Below, one piece after another: positions 23,725 to 35,501 of a stretch of 64,000 nt of DNA (position 1 is its first letter; the number at the start of each line of letters is the position of its first letter). Location: contig CM056389.1 of NCBI GenBank assembly GCA_029718625.1, positions 6,260,014 to 6,324,013 on the forward strand, read 5' to 3'. A program made the translations under genes and the position numbers. The notes beneath the pieces were generated by a model. It was not told the DNA's origin, made no database searches, and saw only the letters and a program-made list of their open reading frames with translations. The DNA is from Synaphobranchus kaupii (taxonomy: Eukaryota > Chordata > Actinopteri > Anguilliformes > Synaphobranchidae).

Positions 23725-24270
23725 GTTTACAGTAGTGATTGAAGGTATAGACACTTGGTATAGCAAATTGTGATCCACGTAATAGTAGTGGTTGCATTTA
23801 ATGACTGTTACACAATCTAATGTGCAGACTGTATCAGAAGGTGAATAAGCAGGAGTTTGGAGAGCAGAGTGGGGCAGGGATGCTGGCAGCCTTAGAGAGG
23901 CAGATAGACACCTACAATTTGGCATGTAATAACACCTGCGCCAAACTGAAGAGGTCCTCTGGAGAGACCCCTCTTGTGGCCATTTGTTCCCCGCTGATGA
24001 GGCGAACACATAGTCTGAAGCACAGTGGGGAACTGTGCTTCCTTGACTCATCGGGTAACATGGACCGGGAGGACTGCAGGGTGTTCTTGCTGCTTACCCA
24101 CACCTGTGCAGGTGGTCTACCCCTCGGGACTGTGATGACCCAGTCAGAGGATGAGAGGACAATTAGTGAGGGACTGGAGCTCCTGAAATCCCTGCTGAAG
24201 GACGATGCCTTTGCTGGTCGAGGTCAGGCAGGCCCTCATCTGTTCCTCACAGATGACTCAAAGGCAGAGA

Positions 24271-24495
24271 GGGGAGCAGTGTAGTATAATGGTTAAGGAA
24301 CTGGACTTGTAACTGAAAGGTTGCAGGTTCGATTCCCAGGTAGGACACTGCTGTTGTACCCCTGAGCAAGGTACTTAACCTGAATTGCTTCAGTATATAT
24401 CCAGCTGTATAAATGGATAAATGTAATAAGAAGTTGTGTAAGTCGCTCTGGATAAGAGCGTCTGCTAAATGCCTGTAATGTAATGTAATGTAATA
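24271..24495 (+). mobile_element. tRNA-derived SINE with fish-type 3' tail
   Basis: The head is tRNA-like, with an A-box-like TAGTATAATGGTTAAGG and a B box GGTTCGATTCC. The body contains CCCTGAGCAAGGTACTTAAC. The 3' tail CGCTCTGGATAAGAGCGTC is followed by (TGTAA)n. It is inserted in the forward direction within the transposase exon of the MULE-like gene, right after DDSKAER. The tail is homologous to the LINE tail at 14,590-14,640, the usual SINE/LINE partnership. Confidence 0.9.
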
Positions 24496-25609
24496 TCCAG
24501 GGCCTTCCCAGAGGCAACACAGCTGCTCTGCACATTTCATCTTCTGCAAGCAGTCTGGAGGTGGTTGTGGAGTAAGGGCCATGGGATAGACGTGAGGGAC
24601 AGGCAGTCTTCTTCAGCATAAGTAAAGACATGCTCTACGGCAGGGAGATGAGCAGTGTTGAACTCCTGTACCAGCAGGCCCTTGTCAACCCAGTTGCTGC
24701 AAGGTAAGTGCAGTGTAGTACAAGGAAAGCTAAGCTTTAAGAGATAAGGAGAAGGAAGGATTAGGATAAGGGGTTAATTGTTTGCTTTATTCTATACTCT
24801 CATTTGACATATCTTCACTTTTCAGAGAGATTTATATCAAAGAGCATATGGTTTATAACTGTCAGAAGCAATATGCTATTTTACTGTGTATATGTTTAAA
24901 ATTCATTGCAGATATAAGAGGTTCCTGACCTATCTGCAGAACCTTTACAGTCGACGAGAGTGTTGGGCTCTGAGCTATAGGGAGGACTTGCCAACACGTG
25001 GGAACCAGACAAATAACTGTGGAGGCTGCCATGCGTGTCTTGAAAGATAAAATCCTCCAAAGAACCAAGGCGTTCAACCTGCCACAATTGTTCCACCTTT
25101 TTACTTCGAGGCTTGAGTCTTATTACGAGGCACGGGTGACAGACGTTGCACTTGGCCGTTGGGAGGCATTCCAACAGTCAAGATTCCTTGCCACTGAAAG
25201 CAACTGCATTTAGACTGCATTTCTCTCTGATGGTTCTAAGCATGTAGGATCTAAATGCACAAACTCATTTGTTTGTCATATAACATACATTATTATGTGT
25301 TGCAGTACAGATCTCTTTGATTTGTGTGTTAGGTTGGAGAGAGGAAGTTTGAGGTCAAGGCCTCCACATCAGGGCAGACTTACGCCGTGGACATGGAGTT
25401 GGAGCTGTGCACATGTCCAGTGGGACACACTGGGGCACCCTGCAAGCACCAGGCTGCAGTGGTGAAAAACTACAAAGTGCACTCAAACAACTTTCTCCCC
25501 ACAACGCCAGAGATGAGGGCTGAGCTTCTAAAAATAACAGGAGGTAAAATAGTTGGATTATTTTCTGCAGCAGATGTTACCGGCACACATGGATGTGACA
25601 TTATGGTAA

Positions 25610-26002
25610 TTTTATACAACAGTGAGTTCCGACTGCGCATTGTGATTGGCCGAGCGCTTTCCAAACCGTTTGTATATTAATGATATACGAACTGGTATAT
25701 CGCTCCGCGGTTTGTTTAGTTGGTATAATTTAAGTTGCTTAGCAACGGTAAACAATCGGTACTATTTTCTGAATGCGCTGAGATAAATACAATGTAATCT
25801 AGTAAAACTGTTATATTGGCATCTGATTTTTAAATGACTGATGTAGTACTGTTGTATAAAAGCAATAACTTACTCGAAGTCGTGCTGTATCATGGATATC
25901 GGAACTACTGTGATCTGTATCCGCACTCCGCTGTGCGCCTAATCGAATTACAGCAAGTTCCGATATACATGATATAGCACTCCCTCTCGTAAGTTATTGC
26001 TT
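25610..26002. mobile_element. Palindromic MITE-like repeat
   Basis: TTTTATACAACAGT at 25,610 is the inverse of ACTGTTGTATAAAA at 25,848. It is followed directly by a near-palindrome of about 143 bases, in which 25,860-25,905 pairs with 25,955-26,002 (AAGCAATAACTTAC and GTAAGTTATTGCTT at its ends). No coding content. Family not assigned. Confidence 0.6.
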
Positions 26003-26449
26003 AATTAATATATTGATTAATGTGCACTGTCCCAGTTACATCAATCAATCAATCAAAAAACAGACATGTTAATTTGCCTTTAAATGCCCCATTAACTTAT
26101 ATTACAGTCTCAGTTTCTCTGGACTTCCTGCAACCGCCAAAACAGAGTCAGCTTAAGCCAGGCACATTAGCACCAGGTAAGAGAGCTGAAATAGCACGGA
26201 GAAGTCGTTTATACATAGATTCCTACCGTTCCAGTCAAAAACATAAAAAAGACAGTTAGATGTGACATTGCTGTGCTCTTGTTACAGAGATGCCCCAGTG
26301 GAATCAGGTTACTGACCATCAGCTTGATCAAGAAGTGGGTCAGTAAAAGCATGTTAAGATGTTAGAAAATGACAGGAAATGAAGCAATTTTCCAACAATT
26401 GTTTACAGACAGATTATTTCACTTTTAATTCACTATATCACAATTCCAG

Positions 26450-26492
26450 TGGGTCAGAAGTTTACATACACTAAGTTGACTGTGACTTTAAA
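26450..26492. mobile_element. Tc1-like terminal repeat remnant
   Basis: AGAAGTTTACATACACTAAG matches the kind of terminal repeat known from fish Tc1-like elements. No partner repeat or transposase is adjacent. Confidence 0.5.
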
Positions 26493-26782
26493 TTTTTAAT
26501 ATTTGATCGCATATCCTTTGCATGCCAGTCGATACTCACATAAAAGCAGACACCACCGCCTTTTGTTTTATCGGTGGCTGCTGCATCGCGGTCCGATCTG
26601 AAAAGTTGATAGCCGGGTAGGTCAACCGCGGTGTCAGGGATATTGTGATGAAGCCAAGTTTCAGTGAAACAAAAAGCTGCGGTGTGTGTATAGTCCTTTC
26701 CTGTCCTCAACCGAAGTTGTAGCTCGTCCATCTTGTTACTGAGTGATCTCACGTTAGCCAGCACGAGTCCAGGTAAGGTGCG
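26493..26782 (-). mobile_element. Outer LINE, endonuclease part (downstream half)
   Basis: On the reverse strand it reads VLANVRSLSNKMDELQLRLR, FCFTETWLHHNIPD, LPGYQLFRSDRD and KGGGVCFYVS, the start of a LINE APE-type endonuclease. The upstream part of the same element is found at 32,027-32,520. The two halves are separated by the forward-strand LINE at 26,783-32,009. Confidence 0.75.
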
Positions 26783-26993
26783 CATGAGCGGAGGTAGTTT
26801 TGAAATCGGACAGCGGGAAATCGGTAGCTGTGTTTTGATTTATTTAGTTTTGTTGTATTTTGTTTTGCTTTGCGTTGACTGTTTCTTTTATATCTTTGGA
26901 GTGTCACCGCCGAATCACAGTAGGGTTTGCTGTGGGTTTGGATATCGGGAGACTGAGGCGGGTTGACTACGCCTGTTGCGTGACTGGAGGGCG

Positions 26994-28148
26994 ATGGCAG
27001 GGTCTTCGGACGGGTCTGAGCCATCAGACATGGAATGGCATATGCCCTGGAAAAAACGTGGGTTGTCGGATGGATCGGGGATGACAACCGGGAACACCGG
27101 AGCACTAAAACAGTGAAGTCGATGGGACGGGAATCGAGCATAAGTAACCGTGCAGGGGAAACTGAATTCAAGGTGATATTTACATTTAAAAAGAATGAAA
27201 GGCAGCTTCCAAATCCGGTAAAAATGTCTAAGATATTGGCAAAGGACATTGGTGATATTGAGTCGGCGAGGTGGCTGAGGGACGGAAGGATTTTGGTGTT
27301 TTGCTCCAGTATGGAACAGCAAGCTAAAGCGCTAGGCTGCCGTAAAATGGGGGGACATGAAGTAGAGAAAGTTGTGGTGCCCGGCGGGGCTCGAAATAGG
27401 GGGGTAATTACAGGCGTTCCCCTGTCTATGGAGATGGCCGAACTACGGAAATGTATCAAGGGTGGTAAACTTCTGGATTGTAGTAGGTTGTGGTGTACAA
27501 GGGAAGGACAAAAGGAGGACAGTTTGTCGGTATTGCTGGATTATGGGGGGGGGCCACTACCAGAGAAAGTCAAAATAGGATACATGTGTTATCCTGTGAG
27601 ACGGTTTGTGCCACAGCCTTTGCGGTGCTTTAACTGTCAGCGTATGGGACATGTGGCAGCAGTGTGTAAGGGGAAGAAGAGATGTGTGAGGTGTGGGGAG
27701 GGCCATGGTTTTGGGGAATGTGAGGAGGGTAAAGGCTTGAAATGTTGTTATTGTGGGGGTGAGCATAGTGCGGCGTATGGGGGGGTGCAGAGTTACCCAA
27801 AATGTCTCTTACTCCGAGGCAGTGAGGAGGCTTCCCAGAGAGTTAGCTCGGACGGGTGGTGCGGGTGTGGCTCCGGCTGGTGAATTAGCGGAAGGTGGTA
27901 AGGGGGGAGGGTGTGAGCATAGCTGTGTTGCTGATCCAGATGTGCTTCATGTTAAGAAGTTTGATTTTATAGCATTTATTGCGACGGTGGTTAACTGTGC
28001 GTCGCAGGCGACAAGACGTACGGAGAAACTGAAGATAATTCTGGGGGCGGCTGAGCTCTTTCTGGGAATTAGTGATATGACTTATGAGAATCTATGTGAT
28101 AAATTACGTGCTCGGGAAGGAGGTGTGCTGTCGCAGCCTCCTGGTTAG
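26994..28148 (+). pseudogene. LINE ORF1, gag-like with zinc knuckles
   Basis: Starts MAGSSDGSEPSDMEW at 26,994, shifts frame near 27,110 and continues as KVIFTFKKNERQLP. It carries CCHC knuckles in FNCQRMGHVAAVC, then CVRCGEGHGFGEC and CCYCGGEHSAAYGG. It shifts again near 27,800 and ends at 28,148. This is the nucleic-acid-binding chaperone protein of I-type LINEs. Two frameshifts show that it is dead. Confidence 0.8.
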
Positions 28149-28152
28149 TATA

Positions 28153-31100
28153 ATGGCGATTTTGTTTCTCCAGTGGAATGCTCGCAGCCTGATTGCCAAC
28201 GGGCAAGAGTTTAAGAGGTTCCTTGTGGAGGCTCCTGCTCTGCCGGAGGTTGTATGCGTCCAGGAGATGTGGCTGAAACCGCATCTGGATTTTGTTTTAC
28301 CTGGGTATGAGTCAGTCAGAAAAGACAGGGTTTGGGGACGGGGGGGGGGGGGGGGGGGGGGTGTGCTACATTTATAAAGGAGGGACTGGGGTACCGGGAA
28401 ATACAGGTGAATACGGAATTGGAAGGTGTGGTAGTGGAAGTGTTTGGAATGGAGACCAGTTTGCTGGTGATTCATTTTTATAACCCATGTGCTCCTCTGT
28501 CGTTAAAGGCCCTTAAAGGATTATGCGGCAATAGGGCTGTACGTGCGATGTGGTGTGGTGATTTTAATGCGCATAGCACATTGTGGGGCAGTGAACATAC
28601 GGATGCAAATGGGGAGATTGTTGAGGAGCTTATGGAAGATATGTCGCTGGTCTGTGTGAACACGGGTAAGGGTACAAGGTTTGATGTTAGGACTGCTGTT
28701 ACATCTTGTTTGGATCTCACATTAATTTTGAGTGACATGGCTGCTGTGTGTGATTGGAGAGTATGGGCGGAGTCAACAGTGGGGAGCGACCATTTCCCGT
28801 TTTTTGTGAGGTGGGTTATGGGGTTGACCAAAGGCCTGGAAGTGCTACGAGGGCTTGGTGTTTTAATAAAGCGGACTGGAATAAATTTAAATTTAACGAG
28901 CTGTGTGAGGCGGCTGTACAGGGCGTCTCGGTTGAGGGGGATGTAGATATGTGTGTTGAGGGGCTGACTGACGTTTTTATTGGGGCTGCTAATCAAGCGA
29001 TTCCGGTGCGTAGGGGTAAAGGGGTTAGGAGGGCGGTCCCATGGTGGACGGATGAGTGCTCAGAGGCAGTTCGGGCGAGAAACCAAGCTTTTAGGGCTCT
29101 GAGGGTGTCTATGACGCAGCAGGCTGTGCTGAGTATCAGAGACTGAGGGCAATGGTTAGGCGCACCATTAAAAGGACTAAGAGGGCAGCGTGGCGACGAC
29201 TCTGCTCCACTTTTGGGAGAGAGACTCGCATGAATGATGTGTGGAGGATAGTTAAGAAGATGAGGGGATGTGGTGGGATGAGGCGAGTGCCTGTTTTGGT
29301 GGATGGTGATCTGGTTGCCAGATCAGATGGGGAAAAGGCGAACATGTTGGCCAGGACGTTGTCAGGGGAAGCTGGTGGTGTGAGGTTGAGTGCGGAGTGC
29401 CTGAGACAACGAAGGGAGGTGTTGGAGGAACGCAGGGATTTAGGTCATAAGAAGATGGTATTTGATAGTGTATTGGATGTGGAGTTTACTATGCTTGAGC
29501 TTACTTTGGCTGTGAAGAGGGCGGGTAATTCATCCCCGGGTCAGGATTTGGTGAGCTATGAGATGCTGAGGCATGTGTCAGAGAAGGTATTGATGGTTGT
29601 GTTGAAGGTATTCAATAAAATTTGGGTGGAGGGCAGCCCCCCGGGGATGTGGAAGAAGGCAGTGATTTTGCCATTTGTGAAGCAGGGGAAGGACCCTGCT
29701 AGTGCTGCTAGCTACCGCCCAATAGCACTGACATCAAATTTTTGTAAACTGATGGAACGCATGGTGGTGGGGCGGTTGACTCATTTTTTGGAGGGGCGGG
29801 GTCTGCTATCGCAGGTGCAGAGTGGTTTCAGGAGAGGTCGCTCCACATTTGATGCCCTGGTGAGGTTGGAAACGGATATTAAGAAGGCGCAGGCTATAAA
29901 GGATGTGGTGGTGACCGTATTTTTTGATATAGAAAAGGCATATGACTCTATGTGGAGAGAAGGCCTTTTGCTAAAATTGGAAGGGTTGGAGGTGGCTGGA
30001 CGGGTCTATAATTGGATTCTGTCCTTCTTGTTAAACAGGTCTATGCAAGTTAGGGTGGGGTCTGCTCTATCGGAACTTTGTGCAGTGAATATTGGTACGC
30101 CACAGGGTAGTGCAATTAGCCCACTATTGTTTAGCATCATGATTGATGATGTTTTTGCTAGGGTTGATAGGGATGTGGAGGTAGCATTGTACGCTGATGA
30201 TGGTGCTTTATGGAAACGGGGGCGTAACCTAGGCCACGTTAGGAGAAGGGTGCAGGAGGCCATTTTTAGGGTAGAGGAGTGGTCCATGAAGTGGGGGTTT
30301 GGGTTTTGATACAGAAAACTAAGAGCATGTTTTTCACAAGGAGGCGGATTCCTGATACGGAAGTGTTGAGCCTATATGGCCAGCCTGTGGAGAGGGTTTG
30401 TTCCTTTAAGTATTTGGGCCTGTGGTTTGATACTAATTTGACCTGGAAAATACATATAGAGCATGTGGTGACAAAATGTAAGAAGGTCCTTAACCTTATG
30501 AGGTGTGTGGCGGATGTGGGGGGCGGATAGATCGTCCCTTGTGTCCATATATTATGCTCTCATAAGATCAGTCCTAGACTATGGGTGTATGTTGTTCCGC
30601 TCAGCTGCGCCGTCAACATTGAAGCGTCTAGATGTGGTCCAGGCAAAGGCATTGCGATTATGCTGTGGAGCATTTAAGACGACCCCAGTGTGTGCAATGT
30701 TGGTGGAAATGGGGGAATGGCCATTGGAGTTGAGGAGGATCAAACTAATGATGGCATATTGGGCCACAGTGAAGGGCCACTCCAGTGCCTTTTTGACGTC
30801 TGCGGTACTGCGTGAGTGCTGGGAATATACAGCTAGGCCGGGTGTGGGATTTGGGTGGACGGCTAATAAGTGGGCTACTGAACTGGGTATCATGGATTTC
30901 GCAATGGCACCATCCGTTCCAGTGTCTGCGGTCCCGCCCTGGTTGTTCCTGAAGCCGGATATAGATTGGTGGCTGTTGGAGCAGGATAGGGAGGGATGGG
31001 CTGATGTTGGCGGGAGGGTTGATAGCTATATTGATCGAACATTTCAGACATATCTTCCTGTCTTTACAGATGCTAAGGATCCGGAGACGGGTCGTGTGGG

Positions 31101-31908
31101 GATAGGTGTAATTATGCCCCTATTTGGAGTCAGGAGGTCAGAGAGGCTAGATGATGACCTATCAGTTTTTACAGCCGAAATGGTGGCAATAATCCTGGCA
31201 CTGCAGTGGGTCGAGGAGGTTACACCAGATAGAGCAGTAATATGCACTGACTCTGCATCGGCACTGGAGAGCTTAACGGCTCCAACATCCTGCAGGGAGG
31301 ATCTGGTAATGGAGGTAATGGCTAGCATATATAGGCTGTATAAGAGGGGTATTGGGGTAAACTTTTGCTGGGTGCCGGCGCATGTGGGTGTGAGGGGTAA
31401 CGAGGGGGCTGACGCCCTTGCTAAGAGGGCCCTTAGGCTGGGCGGCATTACAGTGGATGTCCCTTATGGTAAAGGGGAGGTCAAGTCTAAGGCTAAACAT
31501 ATGATTGGAAAGATTTGGCAACAGAGGTGGGATGAAGAAAGTAGGGGGCGTCACCTGTATGCCGTCTGGCCAGGGGTCTCTGGGAGGCCTCTTCTTTGCG
31601 GGAGTAGGAGGGAGGAAACTATATTAACTAGGCTTAGGTTGGGTCATTCTGCATTAAATGACAGTTTATTTAGGATAGGGAAGCACAATACCGGCAACTG
31701 TCCTCAATGCAATAATAAAGAAACAGTTAGGCATATTCTGCTAGAATGTCAGGCATATGTTAGGGAGAGGGAGAAACTTAGGAAACTGATTGGGGATAAG
31801 GGTGGGCAGTTTACATTGGCTGGGCTCCTGGGTGGGTCAGTGGGATATGAGGTTCGCAGAGCTGTGCTTAATTTTATTTATTCGATTGGGGTAGGTGGGA
31901 GGGTCTGA
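28153..31908 (+). pseudogene. LINE ORF2: endonuclease, reverse transcriptase, RNase H
   Basis: Endonuclease: LQWNARSL, VQEMWLKP, WCGDFNAHSTLWGS and GSDHFPF. Reverse transcriptase: SYRPIALTSNFCKLMERM, FFDIEKAYDSMW, GTPQGSAISPLLF, YADDGALW and FKYLGLWFD. RNase H: FTDAKD, FTAEMVAI, CTDSASAL and WVPAHVGVRGNEGADALAK, with its four acidic positions present. A CPQCNNKETVRHILLEC finger-like word is near the end. The frame is broken at a run of 21 G (28,341), near 28,790, by a stop at 29,146, near 30,305 and near 30,520. A nuclear retrotransposon protein, no longer functional. Confidence 0.85.
28341..28361. repeat. Run of 21 G
   Basis: Uninterrupted G run in the endonuclease part of the LINE ORF2. 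The coding frame changes across it, so slippage or assembly error here is part of why the ORF is broken. Confidence 0.9.
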
Positions 31909-32026
31909 ATCCCTGCTATCGCTTGTCCACACTCCGTAACAGTAGGTGGCGGTATGCACCTGACAGTTGGTAGCAACCCGCCATAGAAACCCAAAGAAGA
32001 AGAAGAAGAGTCCAGGTAAAGGTGCG

Positions 32027-32520
32027 TTGAAATCCTTCCTCTGCAGACGGGATAGGCAGCCGGCTCGTTTTCCCCTCGCTCTCCGGCGGGGGAGGAGCCG
32101 CAATGGGCGAGCTCGCGTATGCATGCCATGACTTCCTGATGTCTGTGCCCCAACAACATCAAAAGACTCTTGATATCTTATTTTCTGGTACTCTTACAAG
32201 CGATACTATAGCTTCTCTGCATTTGATTGGATATTCTTGTGTGGGGTGGGGGGGATCTATATGGGAATTATAGAGACGTTATAGTATCACAAAGAAGAAG
32301 AAGAATTCCCCGCAGATTGATTCAGATTTTATCCGCAAGCTTTCTCCTGATATCGACAGGCAGTTACCTGGGTCAAGTCGCAAAGGTAAAACTTTGATAG
32401 GAAGTATGGAAAAGTTTGTCGCACTTTGATGGGCAGATTGGTCTATATTACACTTTACGGGGCTGGGATTTAGTTGAATATCGCCAGCTAATAGCAACAA
32501 CAAAAGAAAACTTGCCATTG
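32027..32520 (-). mobile_element. Outer LINE, 5' part with a 2A-like motif
   Basis: On the reverse strand LLLLLLAGDIQLNPSP (about 32,515-32,465) resembles the 2A ribosome-skipping motif (DxExNPGP) found at the start of several fish LINE proteins. RARGKRAGCLSRLQRKDF (about 32,090-32,040) then leads into ALPGL and, past the inserted LINE, into VLANVRSL at 26,785. A dispersed repeat at 32,160-32,290, also found near 8,470 and 50,090, interrupts it. Two key 2A residues are changed (E to Q and G to S). Confidence 0.6.
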
Positions 32521-33329
32521 CTTTCCACCACCTGTGTTTTTTAGTCCTTGCAATTTGCTTGATTGCTGATATTCTCGTAGCTACACGAGCAAGACCATTG
32601 TCAAGGATTGTGGAGAATATGATCCATGACCAATATTGTTCAGGTTGTAGGCTTACTTATTGGGGAAGCGATAATTGAATTGTTTGACAGGCGTATTTCC
32701 CGCCATTGCCAGTCCGTAAAAAATGGAGAAGAGTAACAATAACCCGCAGATGGATATTATAAACAAGCTTGTGGGTGCTGTGTTTGCATTGGCCTGTTTC
32801 TTGAGGTTGAGTTGCCTTTGTCTGTGCACAGTAAACACTGTTTGATGTTACTTACAGATTTGTGTAGGGGCGGCAGGATGATCTTTTTCTTTTTAGCGGT
32901 GGGTAAAATGGTAAATAGGGTTAGCAAAGTCAGCAGGGTGCCCAACAAACCGCGCTGAACATAGACTGTTGTTGCCACATCCGCATCCGCCAAGGCCGCC
33001 ATCTTCAATCCACCCTGTCTTCGACCTCGTAGAGGCATTTCAGTCGTAATGAGCTAGCCTACTTCGCAGCAATTTGGCCTCCTTTAGTATCACGCATTGA
33101 ATTTAGTCGCATTAAGACGGAGGTTGATTTATTTTATTTTTTTACCACTAGATGGCAGTATTTATCTGTACATGTAGGCCTATCCTGAGCAGCCTCTACC
33201 AAGCACTGACTGAAAGTGTCCTAACTTTAAATGTTGTGTCCTGGTTTAGTCACCTGTCTGTGAGGAGCAAAGAGAGAGTTAACCAGGGAATCTAATTTAC
33301 TGGCTACAAACAGACCCAGCCCCCAGAGC
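32521..33329. other. No recognised gene
   Basis: Short open frames on the reverse strand (32,653-33,038) show no recognisable domain. The sequence is probably old repeat. Confidence 0.5.
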
Positions 33330-33512
33330 ACCATGCAAAAGCAGTGAACAGAATGGCCATCAAAATCCTGAATGACGCTTCCCACCCCCTTCATATCTCT
33401 TTTGAGATGATGGCCTCTGGGCGAAGGTTCAGAGTCCCCTGTGCACGGCATGCTGTTATGAAATATAATTTATCCCCACTGCCACTGCCAGCTCAACAGC
33501 AATTAAAGTAGG
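33330..33512 (+). mobile_element. LINE C-terminal fragment
   Basis: Reads NRMAIKILNDASHP, ASGRRFRVPCARHAVMKYN and a short tail to a stop near 33,510. This is the C-terminal HPL...SGRRFRxP block of many fish LINE ORF2 proteins. Nothing else of the element is adjacent. Confidence 0.6.
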
Positions 33513-33639
33513 AACCTGTGGACATTAACATTTTTTTTAATCTTCGTGTGTTGTCTTTTTATGTGAGCTATGCACTTTGCCAAATATGTATTTCCATTAT
33601 TTGCCTGCATTAATGGACAATAATGTTTTTGAATCTGAA

Positions 33640-34065
33640 TATTGAACATTCTGAATGCAACATTTTTAGGACATTTGTCAGGATGTTGATGGTAGGTTAA
33701 AAATGGTTTTCTCAAGAACGTCCCTGTAACATTGCATGTTAACAAAGATGGAACACTGTGACTGCACTGTTACAATTGTCCGGACATTGTTGATGGCAGG
33801 TTACAAAATGGCTCAAGAATGTTACTGTAACGTTGCATGTTAAAGAAGGAATGTTCGGACTGCAACATTTTTACAACGTGGTTGGGGCATTGTTGATGGC
33901 AGGTTACAGAAAGGTTTTCTCAATAACATTTCTGTTACGTTACGGGTTAACAGAGATGGAACTTTCTGACTGCAACATTCTTGTAGCAATGTCAGAACAT
34001 TGTAGATGGCTGGTTACAAAATATTTTAAAAGAACATTTGTTTAACATTACATGTTAATTGCAGT
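33640..34065. repeat. Diverged tandem repeat, about 110-bp units
   Basis: About four diverged copies containing CTGCAACATTTTTACAACGT-like, GTTGATGGCAGGTTAC and GTAACATTGCATGTTAAC words. Divergence between units is much higher than in the other arrays, so this one is old. Related GAACATT/GAACGTT-rich sequence continues at 34,520-34,900. Confidence 0.7.
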
Positions 34066-35501
34066 GAAATTGTGCATGTGCTTGCTACTCGAAGAAACTG
34101 CTTGAAATATTGGACATGTACTTTTCTAATCAGTTGATCAGGCTAAGATCTCCTTACTATCACAAAAAATGCCTGATTTCTGAATACATTGTAAGTCGGC
34201 TTTGCTTTAACCACAAGGATGCGAGATGTTGGCATTATGAGGACACATTTTCAATCCTGACATGTCAGTCAAAAAACACTGCAGTGGTAGTGGAAGGACT
34301 CGTCAATCTTTGCTGAGCCAGATTCTCCACACGCTGTACCAATCCCAGCTTCAATACGGTAAGGGAAATAACCCTGGTATAATTTACTGCAATGTATGTT
34401 TTATACAAACGTGATCATGTTGGGGAATAAATGATGCATCGATGCTTTAGGAAAACTATAATGGACAAATCATGTCGGCTATTGCTATTGTGTTAATGCT
34501 AGCTGTCCAGCTAACAATTTTTGGTTCCAAGAACGTTCTCCTCACATTCCTGCTATGGGAACATTATCTTGGAACGTACTGGGAGCGCTTTTTACGGCAA
34601 GTTTTTTAAATGTTCCCAGAACATTTTTTGGTTATAAGAACATTCTTCAAAAACATTTTGGGAATGTTTTGACACAGCATTCTTAGAAGGTTCTTTTACA
34701 AAATATGCTTAGGTTTTAACTGGCTAGAACATTTTTTAGAAATTTATTCATGGACATTCTTGGACATGACAATTTTTAGAAGGTTTTTACAAAATATTCT
34801 TGGAAGGTTTTTAGTGGCAAGTTTTTTAAATGTTGCTAGAACGTTTTATCTTCTATAGATGGTTCTATGGATGTTTTGTGAAAGCGTTTGGAGAATGTTC
34901 TTGTTCTTTGGTTTTAATAAAGTTGCCTTCATGTGATCTCACCGAAAACTTCCTATTTTCTCAGAACATTTGTTTAAATACAGCATTATGTTTGTAAAAG
35001 GTCTACTTATTAATAAACATTTTTACACCTATCTACCTCAAACCTGACTAACCTGACTAGACATACACAATAACATGACACTAGTACATGATAGGTTAGA
35101 AAATTAATGGCTGCTTTTATTTAGTCTAAAGACCATACAAGGGGCATCACTCATGAAACGTGAGCAGAATGAATGTGTGTAAATCATTCCTATTAGCAGT
35201 TTTGTTTGTATTTTGGCATTCATCAATGTTTTCGTATCTGAGATTTGTTCGTAGCCTATGTACGATCAAACTACACTCGCTCAGGACCATGTGTACAACG
35301 TTCTTAAATTAAAAATGCCGCTAAATACAGTTTATGAATATCAGTTAGAATATTAATTTATCTTTGTTTTCTGTTAAATTCACAAGACTGAGGCGTCGAT
35401 TTGTGAAGATCCCAAATAAGGGGTGTTATTTTGTGTGAGCAGCCAAGGTATTTGCCCGTGTTATCATTTCACACTTTGTGGGTGATCAACTAAGAGTAAT
35501 C
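34066..35501. other. No gene; AACATT-rich repeat and AT-rich DNA
   Basis: 34,520-34,900 repeats words such as GAACATTCTT and AGAACGTT in a loose tandem. The rest shows no recognised feature. Confidence 0.6.

Larger units (their letters stand above)
22537..25543 (+). pseudogene. MULE transposase / SWIM zinc-finger gene, spliced but broken
   Basis: Six exon-like blocks with consistent phases: 22,537-22,755 (SWLPPGYGYHVCSFEERPTD, phase 0/0), 22,888-23,027 (AHYRCQHNVVV, 0/2), 23,117-23,383 (VHNHNISVAEALRHRD, 2/2), 23,828-24,703 (LYQKVNKQEFGEQSG; first catalytic-type aspartates in FLDSSGNMDREDCRVF, then FLTDDSKAER and [15 protein letters not shown]), 24,912-25,212 and 25,333-25,543 (SWIM finger CTCPVGHTGAPCKH). 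This is the MULE transposase fold followed by a SWIM zinc finger, a type found in fish as multi-exon genes. Damage: a SINE inside exon 4 after DDSKAER, further stops beyond it, a 2-base loss near 25,019, and a missing donor after 25,212. The 5' exons are not seen. It could be a decayed domesticated transposase or an old spliced transposon. Confidence 0.75.
26783..32009 (+). mobile_element. I-type LINE with RNase H (Nimb-like), near full length, inactive
   Basis: Forward-strand element of about 5.2 kb with a zinc-knuckle ORF1, an ORF2 carrying endonuclease, reverse transcriptase and RNase H, and a short 3' region ending in (GAA)n at 31,990-32,009. It is flanked by GTCCAGGTAAGGTGCG (26,767-26,782) and GTCCAGGTAAAGGTGCG (32,010-32,026), a target-site duplication with a one-base difference. 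RNase H and the gag-like ORF1 are typical of the I clade. Several frameshifts make it non-functional. Confidence 0.85.

Noticed and set aside
24275..24345. tRNA gene
   Set aside because: The A and B boxes belong to the head of a SINE; no cloverleaf 3' half follows.
28153..31908. Host reverse transcriptase or RNase H gene
   Set aside because: Motif order, zinc-knuckle ORF1, GAA tail and target duplication mark a LINE. Several frameshifts.
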